Shown here piece after piece: positions 8,689 through 16,529 of a stretch of DNA of 25,542 bases. The position numbers and the translations under genes were made by a program. The notes under the pieces were generated by a model. That model did no database searches and was not told where the DNA came from. It was given only the letters and a program-made list of their open reading frames with translations. Positions within the stretch are counted from its first letter, which is position 1, and the number at the start of each line of letters is the position of its first letter. This DNA is from JBBQER01 sp052148155 (lineage in GTDB: Bacteria; Actinomycetota; Acidimicrobiia; IMCC26256; PALSA-610), in assembly GCA_052148155.1 (NCBI GenBank), contig JBKQIY010000007.1:1-25542 (forward strand), read 5' to 3'.

Positions 8689-8823
8689 ATGGGGTCAGCA
8701 TCTCGCGCTCGACCTTCGTGCACGCGACCACGACAAGGACACCGACGAGACCAGGCCGCGATCGGCCTCAGCGCCGCCGCCGCCCCCGCCACGTTCCGCC
8801 GCCGTGACCATCTCGACGCCTGA
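8689..8823 (+). CDS. Doubtful 44-codon ORF
   Basis: The ATG at 8689 follows AAAGGAG by nine bases, a reasonable ribosome binding site. The product is rich in Arg and Ala with no motif, much like the random translation of high-GC DNA. The stop TAG of a 17-codon frame directly precedes this ATG. Only the initiation signal supports it. Confidence 0.15.
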   Translation: MGSASRARPSCTRPRQGHRRDQAAIGLSAAAAPATFRRRDHLDA

Positions 8824-9133
8824 CACCGCTACACCCCGCATGAAGACCGCGGCCAACCCGGCCCCAAACTCGGCCGCACAACTCACGGGATAGCGACAAC
8901 AACTCGGTCGCGTAAGACCGAACATCGACCGGATCCAACTATGACGCTGCACAACGCGCTCGGCCGCCACCGACGCGCCCCGCGACGACACAACACATCG
9001 CGAACCCCACGGCGCCGAAAACAGGGACCCCGCGACGCCGCGGGTACGCAGCGCCGCGCGTTCGCGGACAGCTTGACGGTGGCGGTCCACACGTCGGTCG
9101 GCCGAGCCGGACGGTCCGTGGTATCACCTCTCT

Positions 9134-9217
9134 CTAGAACCGTCGCCACCATCGGAAGAACCGGAACCAGCGGAGCCAGGGAGCGACGAGGTGCACGGCG
9201 GTTCCGATGTGGATCAT
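9134..9217 (-). CDS. 27-residue Trp/Arg/Phe-rich microprotein
   Basis: The ATG overlaps the stop of the preceding 23-codon ORF as ATGA, the usual geometry of translational coupling. The product begins MIHIGTAVHLVAPW and ends WLRWFRFFRWWRRF. That tail has four Trp, four Phe and five Arg in fourteen residues, so it is strongly cationic and amphipathic. Such composition is typical of membrane-active peptides (small toxins, antimicrobial-like peptides, membrane regulators). No family is recognised. A tandem pair of DosR-like sites lies upstream of the two-ORF unit. It is too short for homology to be judged by eye, and a chance ORF cannot be excluded, but coupling plus composition make it notable. 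Confidence 0.4.
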   Translation of the reverse strand: MIHIGTAVHLVAPWLRWFRFFRWWRRF

Positions 9218-9285
9218 TGCCGTCTCACAGTCTTTCGTTCGCTCTCTTGCAAGAGAGCGGCCAGCAACTTCTCACGATCAGTCAT
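9214..9285 (-). CDS. 23-residue charged microprotein or leader peptide
   Basis: The ATG at 9285 is preceded by GGGAGG (9293-9298 on the plus strand) with a seven-base spacer, one of the best ribosome binding sites in the window. The product starts MTDREKLLAALLQESERK and then ends, giving a short charged amphipathic helix. Its stop overlaps the start of the 27-residue ORF by four bases. It could be an independent microprotein, a leader that drives translation of the next ORF, or the surviving start of a longer gene. Two DosR-like sites lie 67-101 bases upstream. Confidence 0.45.
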   Translation of the reverse strand: MTDREKLLAALLQESERKTVRRQ

Positions 9286-9351
9286 GTCACAACCTCCCAG
9301 TCCTGGTGTGCATGTCGACATCTACGTCGGACCGAGAGCCGTTCGTACGCA

Positions 9352-9386
9352 AGGTCGAAAGTCCCGCGCCCTGCGCCAAAAGTCAC
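9352..9386 (-). promoter_or_regulatory. Tandem DosR-like operators upstream of the micro-ORFs
   Basis: Read on the minus strand, the sites are GTGACTTTTGGCGC (9386-9373) and GGGACTTTCGACCT (9365-9352), separated by seven bases. Their centres are 21 bp apart, two helical turns, as expected for cooperative dimers. Tandem DosR boxes are known from strongly hypoxia-induced mycobacterial promoters. TAGATG at 9324-9319 could be the -10 element. Confidence 0.45.
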
Positions 9387-9737
9387 CATGTCGATTGCGC
9401 GCTCGGTTGGGTTCCATACGTTCGCTGGGACATCCACGATGCTCACGCGCCTGCTCAGCTCAGCATCCCGCCAAGGCCGGCACGGGGCAATGGCTGATCC
9501 GTTGGCTTGACCGTTCCAACCCGAATCGGCGCGACAGGCACTGCGGCTGGCGCGCCGTTATGTACGAGAAACTCGCACGCAAACGCGGCGCGCCGCGTCA
9601 ACCGAACCTCCACGATCCGAAGGGAAGTTCCAGACCCAGCGACGCTGCCCTCGCTTGGCTGCATCCCCGACCAGATCCCATCCCTCCTGCCGAGGAGACG
9701 ACGCTTTGACGGGTCGTTTGTGCGGCGTCGTTGCGGG
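9387..9737. other. 350-bp gap with no supported gene
   Basis: No convincing ORF is seen. An ACGACGC/GCGTCGT dyad (9698-9704 and 9725-9731, 20-base loop) lies just past the stop of the glycosyltransferase gene and could act as a weak terminator for it. Confidence 0.35.
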
Positions 9738-11564
9738 TCAGTGGGCGTTGCTGGGTTCGCAGAAGTAGTTGTGCACGGTCGGGGTGGCGTCGCCGGTGTG
9801 GGGACAGTGCGTGATGATCCATCGCATGCGCGGGTCGGTGTCGGTCGCGACGAGCACGAGATGCATGCGTCCCTTGCGGATGTCGGCTTCGAGTTGGGGC
9901 AGGGTCGGTGAGGGGATCGTGCCGGTGAAGCCTCCGATTGGGAGTACTTCGAGGCCGCTGTCCAAGATGATCGCGGCCGCGAGCGCGGAGGTTTGGGTTG
10001 CGAGGAGGTAGGGCGCGCCGTTTTGGACGCGTTTGAGGAGCGGGATCGTGGTTTTCACCTGGGCTGGTATCTGAAGGAACAGGTAGTCGAGTCCCTCGCG
10101 TTCGCCGGCGGCTTCGAACGGGGTGTCAAACGCCCCTTCGTGGTGAACGACAATCCCGACCGCGGCGACGGCAGGCGCGAAGGATCCCGCGATGAGTCCC
10201 GCGACCAGCGCGACCGCGAACAGGGCATTGCTCTCACTCGTCAGCATCGCGAGGGCGGTGACGATTGCGGCGACACCGACCACGATGACCGCTGGGATGA
10301 GCCAGCCGGACACGTCGGTACTGCCGGTCCCAACGAGCCAGGCGGCGTAGGCGACAGTCGCGGCGATCAGGGCCGCGAGTCCGATCGTTCGGACGACCGC
10401 CGAACGTGGCTCGGCCCACGCCGCAGCGACTCCGGTGCCGACAATGGCCGCGATCGCGGGTATGAGCGCGGCGGTGTAGTAGTTGTTGATCGTCGTCGTG
10501 AGGGAGAACACGACTGCGAGCGTGAAGAGCCACCCGCCCCACAGAACGAACGCGGCTCGGAGTGGATCCCCGCGTGGTCGTCGCCGCCGGTTCGCGATCC
10601 CCCACACGGCGATCACGAGGGCGGCGGGCAACAACCAGCCGATGTCGCGGCCAAGATCGCCGCGCAGCAGTCGGTTCGCAGCGACCGCCGGTGGATTGGC
10701 TGCGATGCCGGTCCCGAGCGATTTGTCGAGCAGCTGGAGCGGGGTTTGGTCGCCGAAGCGACCGAAGCCGTTGTAGACGAATACTTGCTCGTACACGGAG
10801 TCGTGGTGACTGCCATCCACGTAGGGTCGCGATGCCGGCTTGACGAGCGAGACTGCGGTCATCCACGACACGGACACCACCCCGACGACTGCACCCGCGA
10901 CCACTAGGTGTCGGAGCCGCCGCAACCGCGATCCCGGCGCACTGATCGCATAGGTGAGACCGAAGGCGGGGAGCACCATCCACGCTTCGATCATCTTGGT
11001 CTGAAACGCGAGCCCGACCCAGACCGCGGCGAGCACGAGCCACCCTTGGTTCCCGCTGATGACGGCGCTCGACACCGCGTCTGCGGCCAGCACGAGCAGC
11101 AGGATCATCAGCGAGTCGGAGATGTTCCCGCGGTTCAGCGCAACCGTCGCCGGACTGACGACCACGATCGCGCCGGCGACCAAACCCGCAGTCGGGCCGG
11201 CCAGCCGGCGCACCGCGTGGTAGAGCACCAACACAGTGAGGACACCCTCGACGGCCTGCGGCGCAACGACGGCCCAGGTGTGGAAACCAAACACGCGGAC
11301 CGACAGCGCCTGCACCCAAAAGGCCCCCGGGAGCTTGTCGAGCGTGATCGTCCCCGCAGGGTCGAACGCACCGAACGCAAAGTTGTGCCAACTCTCCGAC
11401 ATGCTTCGCACCGCGGCCGCGTAGTACGGCTCGAGCGGATCCCGGTTCGCGGCCCACCCGTACGACAGCCCCGCCAGCCCGGCAAGGAATACCAGCACGA
11501 CACGCGGCACCCAGCCGCGATCCCGGCGCTCCGGAGCTGCGCCCGGTACCGCGCCGGAACTCAC
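9738..11564 (-). CDS. GT39/ArnT-like integral membrane glycosyltransferase
   Basis: The 608-residue protein has about ten or more membrane helices and the GT-C arrangement of lipid-linked sugar transferases. The N-terminal loop contains DPLEPYY (D42 and E45 are candidate catalytic acids), followed by AFDPAGTITLDKLPGAFW, which I associate with actinobacterial PMT_2/ArnT-like proteins. A soluble C-terminal domain (from about 500) contains PIGGFTGTIPSPTLPQLE and a terminal cysteine-containing segment. It probably moves a sugar from a polyprenyl-phosphate carrier to a cell-envelope acceptor, and the donor is unknown. The GTG at 11564 lies 13 bp after the MarR stop. GTG 11594, with GAGG close upstream, is an alternative overlapping the MarR gene. 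The two genes form an operon. Confidence 0.85.
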   Translation of the reverse strand: MSSGAVPGAAPERRDRGWVPRVVLVFLAGLAGLSYGWAANRDPLEPYYAAAVRSMSESWHNFAFGAFDPAGTITLDKLPGAFWVQALSVRVFGFHTWAVVAPQAVEGVLTVLVLYHAVRRLAGPTAGLVAGAIVVVSPATVALNRGNISDSLMILLLVLAADAVSSAVISGNQGWLVLAAVWVGLAFQTKMIEAWMVLPAFGLTYAISAPGSRLRRLRHLVVAGAVVGVVSVSWMTAVSLVKPASRPYVDGSHHDSVYEQVFVYNGFGRFGDQTPLQLLDKSLGTGIAANPPAVAANRLLRGDLGRDIGWLLPAALVIAVWGIANRRRRPRGDPLRAAFVLWGGWLFTLAVVFSLTTTINNYYTAALIPAIAAIVGTGVAAAWAEPRSAVVRTIGLAALIAATVAYAAWLVGTGSTDVSGWLIPAVIVVGVAAIVTALAMLTSESNALFAVALVAGLIAGSFAPAVAAVGIVVHHEGAFDTPFEAAGEREGLDYLFLQIPAQVKTTIPLLKRVQNGAPYLLATQTSALAAAIILDSGLEVLPIGGFTGTIPSPTLPQLEADIRKGRMHLVLVATDTDPRMRWIITHCPHTGDATPTVHNYFCEPSNAH

Positions 11565-11577
11565 AACCCGGCGCAGC

Positions 11578-12036
11578 TCATTCGGGTGTCCCACCAACCT
11601 CGCCTTGAATGAGCGACGCAAGCGTCGCTCGAGTGTGCGCGACAGACTCCGCACCCACCAGCGCGACAAGTTGGCGGTCAACCCGGTCGACCGCCGCACC
11701 GATCACTTTCGCGGCGGCCAGCCCCCGAACGGTCAACGTGATCGTGAGTCGCCGCCGGTCGTCCGGGTTGACCGCGCGATCGAGATAACCCCGCGTCACC
11801 AACGTGTCGACAAGATGCCCGGCGGCCTGTTTCGACACCCCGAGTTGTTTGATGACTTCGCCGAGCGCCGCGCCGCTACGCGCGATCGCCGCGAGCACAT
11901 AGCTGCCATTACGGGGGACGTCGTCGAACCCCGCTTCCGCCAGGGCCTGTTGGGTCATCGACGCGTAGGTCCTCCACGCTGCCCGCAGCAACGCCGGGAA
12001 CGCCACCTCACCCAACGAACCCGGCTCCCCGACCAC
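11578..12036 (-). CDS. MarR-family transcriptional regulator
   Basis: This 152-residue protein has the winged helix-turn-helix of MarR factors. The recognition segment is LGEVIKQLGVSKQAAGHLVD, followed by LVTRGYLDRAVNPDDRRRLT, whose DxRRR is the wing signature. Flanking helices form the dimer interface. MarR proteins bind palindromes and release DNA on binding small ligands or on oxidation. The start chosen is GTG 12036 because a good promoter ends ten bases upstream, making the message nearly leaderless. The open frame runs 34 codons further, across the promoter. It is followed directly by the glycosyltransferase, which it may control together with itself. Confidence 0.85.
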   Translation of the reverse strand: MVGEPGSLGEVAFPALLRAAWRTYASMTQQALAEAGFDDVPRNGSYVLAAIARSGAALGEVIKQLGVSKQAAGHLVDTLVTRGYLDRAVNPDDRRRLTITLTVRGLAAAKVIGAAVDRVDRQLVALVGAESVAHTRATLASLIQGEVGGTPE

Positions 12037-12046
12037 CGAAAACCAA

Positions 12047-12074
12047 CCTATAGACAATAAACAGTGACAGTCAA
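12047..12074 (-). promoter_or_regulatory. Sigma-70-type promoter of the MarR-glycosyltransferase operon
   Basis: On the minus strand TTGACT (12074-12069) and TATAGG (12052-12047) are spaced by 16 bp. Transcription would begin within a few bases of GTG 12036, so the mRNA would be leaderless or nearly so. The AT-rich spacer stands out in this GC-rich window and could also hold the MarR operator. Confidence 0.6.
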
Positions 12075-12375
12075 GTAGGAGTACGAGTTTGTGGGAAGCT
12101 TCGTGAGTTCCCTTGCCGCCGGTTGCAGATCCGACCACGAGCGCTGCAGCGCCTCATCCATCGAAGAGCCGCGATGTTCTCATGCGTGGCGCGCTTCCTC
12201 GCTCTCGGCGTCGACCGCTATCTCGGCGATCAGCGCGTCGGCTGAGCCCCGACCGCCTGGACGCACGATCACGTGGGCGCTCCCGCTCACGCTCCTTGCA
12301 GCGACATCGGATCATGCTCGCCCGTTGCCAGCATCGCGAGAGTTACGAGAAGGGCCGCATCACCGCAGGCCCCGT
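12075..12375. other. 300-bp gap between the MarR promoter and the end of the Mg2+ ATPase
   Basis: A plus-strand frame starts at GTG 12091 behind TAGGAG (eight-base spacing), but its Ser/Arg/Pro-rich translation lacks any motif and overlaps the end of the ATPase gene. I see no clear terminator for the ATPase. Confidence 0.4.
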
Positions 12376-15096
12376 TCACTTCGTTGGGTTCGTCGCGGGT
12401 TCGCGTGCGGGTGGAACGAGCGAAATGTTCCTTGAGTCTGTCGGGTCGTTGACCGGGTGGAGGAGGAGGAACCGAGACGCCCGGCGGCGGATTCGCCGTT
12501 GCCGCCGTCCTTCGTGGTCGGCGGGAGGCTTCGGGCGCCCGGCGGGGACGCGGTAGAAGCGGGCCTTGGCGAGTTCCACGAGCAACAGGTAGACGACGAC
12601 CATCGCGAACAGGATAAGGAAGAAGCTAATCGGCAGCGGCGAAAAGCCGAGCAAGTGAGCGAGCCCGGTGTAGGGCAGGACTGCGCCGATCAGGGCTGCG
12701 CCGGTCGGCACCAACATCATGGGCAGGCTCGGTCGACTCTTGACGAACGGGATACGTCGGGTGCGAATGACGTAGACGACGAGGGTTTGGGTGGCGATGG
12801 ACTCGACGAACCAGCCGGTCCTGAATTCGGTGTGGCCGGCGTGAAGCAGAGAGAGCATGACCCAGAAGGTGAGGAAGTCGAAGATCGAGCTGACGGGACC
12901 GAACACTGACATAAATCGCCGAATGAACTTCATGTCCCACGCGGCTGGACGGGCCAACGCCTCGGGGTCGACCAGGTCGGTCGGGATCACGAGTTGACCG
13001 GCGTTGTAGAGCAGGTTGTTGAGCAGGATCTGTGACGGGAGCATCGGGAGGAACGACAAGAACACCGAAGCGCCAGCCGCGCTGAACATGTTGCCAAAGT
13101 TCGACGACGTGGCCATCAGCACGTACTTCATGGTGTTGGCGAAGATGCGCCGGCCTTCCATCACGCCTTCGGCGAGGACACCGAGGTCCTTGTCGAGCAG
13201 GACCACATCGGCGGCTTCTTTGGCAACATCGGTTCCCGAGTCCACCGAGATCCCGACATCCGCGTGGTGCAACGCGACCGCGTCGTTCACGCCATCCCCC
13301 AGGAACGCCACGTCTTTGCCGGTGCGGCGCGCGACCTTGATGATGCGCGACTTCTGATCGGGACCGATCCGGGCGAACACCGTCGTTGTCAGGATCGCGG
13401 CGGCGAGGTGGTCGTCGTCGAGCGCTTCGACGTCAGTACCGCTCAGGACTCCCGCGCAGGCCAGCCCGATGTCGGCGCACACTTTTGCCGCCACTAACCC
13501 GTTGTCGCCGGTGATGATCTTGACCTCCACTCCCAATCTTTGGAGTTGGGCGATGGAGGCGCCGGCATCGGCCTTGGGCCGATCCGCGAACGTCAAGAAG
13601 CCCTCCAACGTCAAGCTCTGCTCATCCTCGGCCGTGATCGCTTCGCCGTCGCCTCCGAGGCGGGAGGCGACGGCGACCACGCGGGCACCTTCGGAGAACA
13701 ATCCCTGCAACACCGGCGCCGCGCCGTCCGGAACATTCACGCATCGTTGCAGCACTACCTCGGGCGCTCCCTTGGTGATGACGAACACATTGCTCGCCGG
13801 GTCCTTCACCAGGACCGAGCCGAGTTGGCGTTCATGGTCGAAGGGAAGGATGCCGAGTCGCTCGTAGGTCGCGGCTGTGACGGCGAGCCCTTCCGTCGGG
13901 GCCGCACCCGGAGCCGACCACAGGGCCTGATCTAGCGAGTTGCCGCCAACCACACCCTGGTCGGTGACGGCTGCTTCGTTGCACACCAGCCCGAGTAGGA
14001 GCGGACGGTCGCTCGTCTGCCCCGCTGTGTCGAGTGCCCGCTCGAACGTGATCACTCCATCAGTAAGCGTTCCCGTCTTGTCTGTGAACAGAATCTCGAT
14101 ATTGCCGAGATCCTCGATCGCGACCAAGCGCTTCACCAACACTCGCTTCTTTACAAGGGCCCTCGAACCGGCCGAGAGGCTCACGGTCACGATCGCCGGC
14201 ATCATCTCGGGCGCGATACCGACCGCGATCGCCAAGGAGAACAGCAGCGCATCGATCAGCGGCCTCGAAAGCGCGACGTTCACAATGAAAATGAACCCGG
14301 TCAGGATGGCAGCGACTCCGAACAGGAAACGCGAAAACCGTGCCAAGCCCGCCTCGAACGCAGTCGGGGCCTGCTTCTCGGACAGGCCTTTCGCGATCTC
14401 CCCGAACGCGGTACGAGACCCAGTCCGAACCACCACGCCCAACCCCGCGCCCTGATGCACAACCGTTCCCATGAACGCACATCCCGGCTGGTCCTGTGGA
14501 CCGCAGTCGGCCACGGGCGCCTCAGACTTGGCGACGGGCATCGACTCGCCGGTCAAGACGCCTTCATCACACTCGAGCTCCTCGACCTGCAACAAACGAA
14601 GGTCCGCGGGAACAATCCCGCCGAGACGGAGCGACACCACATCACCGGGAACCAGCTCTGTCACCGGAACCCGCCTCAGCTGCCCATCCCGACGAACTTC
14701 GGCCTCCTGTCGGATCTGCGCGCGGAGAGCCTCCATCGCCTTCTCCGCGCGGAACTCATTGAAGAAACCCAAACCGACACTCAGCGCCACGATCACTGCG
14801 ATGATCAACGCGTTGGTGGCACCGCCCGTAAACGCCGACACCAACGCCGCGCCCAAAAGGAGGACGAGTATCGGATTCCGTATCTGGCGGAACAGCACAG
14901 CAGAGGCACGTACCCGACGCACACCGAGCGCGTTCGGCCCGAACCGCGCCAACCGTTTCGCAACCTCCGCCGACGACAACCCATCCGCACCGCTTCCCAA
15001 GCGCGAGAGCACCTCGCCCGACGAAAGACCCGCGGCGTCGGCCAAGGAAAGATCCACATCCGCATCCGCGTCTGGCCCATTCACGAGGACACTCAT
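12376..15096 (-). CDS. mgtA: MgtA-type P-type ATPase, probably Mg2+ import
   Basis: The 906-residue protein is close in length to E. coli MgtA. It shows the actuator TGES (182-185), PEMMP in the fourth helix (296-300), DKTGT with the phosphorylated D339, KGAPE (442-446) in the nucleotide domain, TGDN (529-532) and GDGVND (600-605). The stretch HADVGISVDSGTDVAKEAAD and the membrane segment NNLLYNAGQLVIPTDLVD are very like the P3B magnesium ATPases. The ATG at 15096 has AAGGG seven bases upstream. The open frame continues 190 codons further upstream without family resemblance. The C-terminal tail after the last helix is basic. The FMN-fold gene lies upstream on the same strand, 253 bp away. Mycobacterial DosR regulons also contain a P-type ATPase (CtpF), but of a different subclass. 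Confidence 0.92.
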   Translation of the reverse strand: MSVLVNGPDADADVDLSLADAAGLSSGEVLSRLGSGADGLSSAEVAKRLARFGPNALGVRRVRASAVLFRQIRNPILVLLLGAALVSAFTGGATNALIIAVIVALSVGLGFFNEFRAEKAMEALRAQIRQEAEVRRDGQLRRVPVTELVPGDVVSLRLGGIVPADLRLLQVEELECDEGVLTGESMPVAKSEAPVADCGPQDQPGCAFMGTVVHQGAGLGVVVRTGSRTAFGEIAKGLSEKQAPTAFEAGLARFSRFLFGVAAILTGFIFIVNVALSRPLIDALLFSLAIAVGIAPEMMPAIVTVSLSAGSRALVKKRVLVKRLVAIEDLGNIEILFTDKTGTLTDGVITFERALDTAGQTSDRPLLLGLVCNEAAVTDQGVVGGNSLDQALWSAPGAAPTEGLAVTAATYERLGILPFDHERQLGSVLVKDPASNVFVITKGAPEVVLQRCVNVPDGAAPVLQGLFSEGARVVAVASRLGGDGEAITAEDEQSLTLEGFLTFADRPKADAGASIAQLQRLGVEVKIITGDNGLVAAKVCADIGLACAGVLSGTDVEALDDDHLAAAILTTTVFARIGPDQKSRIIKVARRTGKDVAFLGDGVNDAVALHHADVGISVDSGTDVAKEAADVVLLDKDLGVLAEGVMEGRRIFANTMKYVLMATSSNFGNMFSAAGASVFLSFLPMLPSQILLNNLLYNAGQLVIPTDLVDPEALARPAAWDMKFIRRFMSVFGPVSSIFDFLTFWVMLSLLHAGHTEFRTGWFVESIATQTLVVYVIRTRRIPFVKSRPSLPMMLVPTGAALIGAVLPYTGLAHLLGFSPLPISFFLILFAMVVVYLLLVELAKARFYRVPAGRPKPPADHEGRRQRRIRRRASRFLLLHPVNDPTDSRNISLVPPAREPATNPTK

Positions 15097-15349
15097 GGCC
15101 GCGCCCTTGGCGAGCCGACACGGCGTGCCGTCGCGCGACGCTGGTCGTGCCGGCGGGCCATCGCCGCATACGTTGCCGCGCGACCGCAACTGACTCCGCA
15201 CACTACGGACGTGAAGGTGAATGCGCTCAACGAGCGTTAGGTTAGATCCCCGTCGTCGACGGCGGGATGCCCGTCTTTGTGATACAGCGGTCGTTCGTTT
15301 CGGTGGCGGCTCATGCCTTGGAGTTGAATCGTCGAATCGTTCGTACCGG

Positions 15350-15769
15350 TCAGCTGAGCTTGGTGATGCGTCGTCCTGACATGAGATCGAGGGAGATGCC
15401 GACGTAACGGTCGTTGTCATTTCGTACCCAGCGGGTGAACGGCAGTTTCCGAAGTCTTGCGATGACGTCGGGGTCTGTGACCTCGGTCGCGATACCGGTG
15501 ATCGCGACGCTCCAACTGCCCTGTCCGTCGACCTCGACGTGGTCGACTTCGAACGCGACGACGGTGTTGTGGGTCGCGTCTGCGAGGCGTGATTCGCGTT
15601 CGGTCTGGATGAGGAGTTCTCCGTCGAAGAGTTGGTAGTTGACGGGCAACACGACCGGCAACGCATCCACCGTGACCCCGATCCGGCCGAGCACCTGGGT
15701 TCCGATGAGCCGTCGGCATTCGTCGCGGTGGAGTATCTCGAGGTCGTTACGGTCCACGTTCGCCATCAT
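15350..15769 (-). CDS. Pyridoxamine 5'-phosphate oxidase-like FMN/F420 split-barrel protein
   Basis: This 139-residue protein is one split-barrel domain. It starts with the helix of the family (LEILHRDECRRLI), then GRIGVTVDALPVVLPVNYQL, the strand ELLIQTERESRL, and VAFEVDHVEVDGQGSWSVAITG, which is the classical pattern of actinobacterial PNPOx-like proteins. These bind FMN, F420 or haem and act as small oxidoreductases. True vitamin B6 synthesis is unlikely. Either of two adjacent ATGs (15769, 15766) can start it. No ribosome binding site is visible, so it may be leaderless or have a very short leader. A DosR-like dyad lies 37-50 bases upstream, and genes of this fold are members of the mycobacterial DosR regulon. 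Confidence 0.88.
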   Translation of the reverse strand: MMANVDRNDLEILHRDECRRLIGTQVLGRIGVTVDALPVVLPVNYQLFDGELLIQTERESRLADATHNTVVAFEVDHVEVDGQGSWSVAITGIATEVTDPDVIARLRKLPFTRWVRNDNDRYVGISLDLMSGRRITKLS

Positions 15770-15805
15770 TTATTCAGTGTCGCGACTCGCTGTGTAGGTC
15801 ATGTA

Positions 15806-15819
15806 GTGCCGAAGGTCCC
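15806..15819 (-). promoter_or_regulatory. DosR-like operator motif GGGACCTTCGGCAC
   Basis: On the minus strand the motif is preceded by TTT, so TTTGGGAC agrees with the left half of the DosR consensus TTSGGGACTWWAGTCCCSAA, while the right half is degenerate. It sits 37-50 bases before the first ATG of the FMN-fold gene. Confidence 0.5.
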
Positions 15820-15876
15820 AAACGTTGTGCGACCGTGTCGTCAGAGGACCGCGACCGGCTGTGTCGGCTGAGGGAG

Positions 15877-16221
15877 TCAGACTCCCGCGAAGGGAAACCC
15901 GAGATCAGAGCGCAGCAACGCTCGATTCTCGAGCTGCCGCAATGCAACGACGATCTGACGTAAGCCCGTGACGTCGGCGACGGTATTCGCGGCGATCTCG
16001 ACGTCAACCCAGCGCCCCGCCGCGTGCGCGACGCGGATCTGTACCGGGAGATGCGAGCCATCTTTGCGGGCAGTCTCGTGCAACGCTCCCGCCGCGTAGC
16101 CGAGGTCCGCCGGATGCACGAGCTCGAACTGGGTCACAGTCTCGGCGACGACCAAACGCGCACGACAGCCCTCGTGAATCGCGATGGTCGTTGTGTGTGG
16201 ACGCGAAACGACCCGCGGCAC
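15877..16221 (-). pseudogene. Remnant of a PAS-domain signalling protein
   Basis: The frame encodes the second half of a PAS domain. FELVHPADLGYAAGALHE and HLPVQIRVAHAAGRWVDVEI match the usual HPDD...RxRHxDGxWxxxE pattern, followed by a final helix (VVALRQLENRALL). The first PAS strands are missing. The N-terminal third (up to about residue 30) is unrelated, an in-frame stop lies just upstream, and the GTG start has no ribosome binding site. The chain stops 20 residues after the domain, with no output module. In related bacteria such PAS units sit in front of GGDEF, kinase or LuxR domains, so this is probably what is left of a deleted sensor. A short free-standing PAS protein is possible but less likely. 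Confidence 0.55.
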
Positions 16222-16241
16222 TTGGGGGAATGCCGCGGGTC
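16210..16241. repeat. Perfect 11-bp inverted repeat with 10-base loop
   Basis: GACCCGCGGCA (16210-16220) and TGCCGCGGGTC (16231-16241) are exact inverse complements. The repeat lies across the start of the PAS remnant and 33 bp beyond the 3' end of the 53-codon ORF, so it could be the terminator of that minus-strand ORF. No U-tract follows. Confidence 0.55.
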
Positions 16242-16273
16242 ATGTCGTTCGGTAACCGCACGCGTTGGAGGGG

Positions 16274-16435
16274 TCAACGTCTGCACGAAGTCGTGCGTTT
16301 AGCGCGGAACCTCGTCTGCGCGCAGGTCATCAGCGCCTCGTAAGTGGTGAGGTTGGGGTGCAGCGCCGTAGGAACGAGCGCCCGAGTGTCGGGTCGAGTC
16401 TCACCCCTTGATCTGGGCCTGGTGGCTTGATCCAT
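16274..16435 (-). CDS. 53-residue protein of unknown function
   Basis: The ATG at 16435 follows an AGGGGG ribosome binding site with about seven bases between. The product is basic at both ends, with a central stretch (ALHPNLTTYEALMTCAQTRFRA) that looks like an amphipathic helix and contains one cysteine. I recognise no family. A DosR-like dyad lies 81-94 bases upstream and a perfect inverted repeat lies just beyond the stop, so the unit has operator, ribosome binding site, ORF and a possible terminator. It may also be the end of a decayed larger gene. Confidence 0.4.
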   Translation of the reverse strand: MDQATRPRSRGETRPDTRALVPTALHPNLTTYEALMTCAQTRFRAKRTTSCRR

Positions 16436-16515
16436 GGTGCACCCCCTATCTGTTTGCGACATCAGTGTGGTCGGGGTTTTCGGTGGCGGGTAGAACCGTT
16501 CGGACAGAATCGGGC

Positions 16516-16529
16516 CGGACTTTCGGCCC
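16516..16529. promoter_or_regulatory. DosR-like operator motif CGGACTTTCGGCCC
   Basis: The core lies inside a broader dyad with GGGCC and GGCCC arms. It matches the exact site at 16953 in 11 of 14 positions. It lies 81-94 bases upstream of the 53-codon ORF on the minus strand. Confidence 0.45.

Larger units (their letters stand above)
8162..9133. other. Nearly 1 kb without a convincing gene
   Basis: Long open frames on both strands translate to Arg/Pro/Ala-rich sequence without motifs. The supported elements are a DosR-like dyad at 8276-8289 and a doubtful 44-codon ORF at 8689. A half-site GGACCAAA occurs at 8568-8575. This may be decayed DNA, long untranslated regions or an RNA locus. Confidence 0.45.

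Noticed and set aside
10234..11457. A 407-codon open frame on the minus strand inside the glycosyltransferase gene
   Set aside because: It is Arg/Pro/Gly-rich, has no motif and lies wholly within a membrane protein gene with clear family resemblance. It is a by-product of high GC content.
15256..15282. GACGG...CCGTC followed by TTT as a terminator between the FMN-fold gene and the ATPase
   Set aside because: The stem is only five pairs with mismatches inside, and the T-run lies on the strand opposite to the flanking genes.
15097..15666. N-terminal extension of 190 residues on the Mg2+ ATPase
   Set aside because: The extension has no resemblance to P-type ATPases, runs antisense-frame through the FMN-fold gene and lacks a start signal. 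The ATG at 15096 gives the family's normal length.
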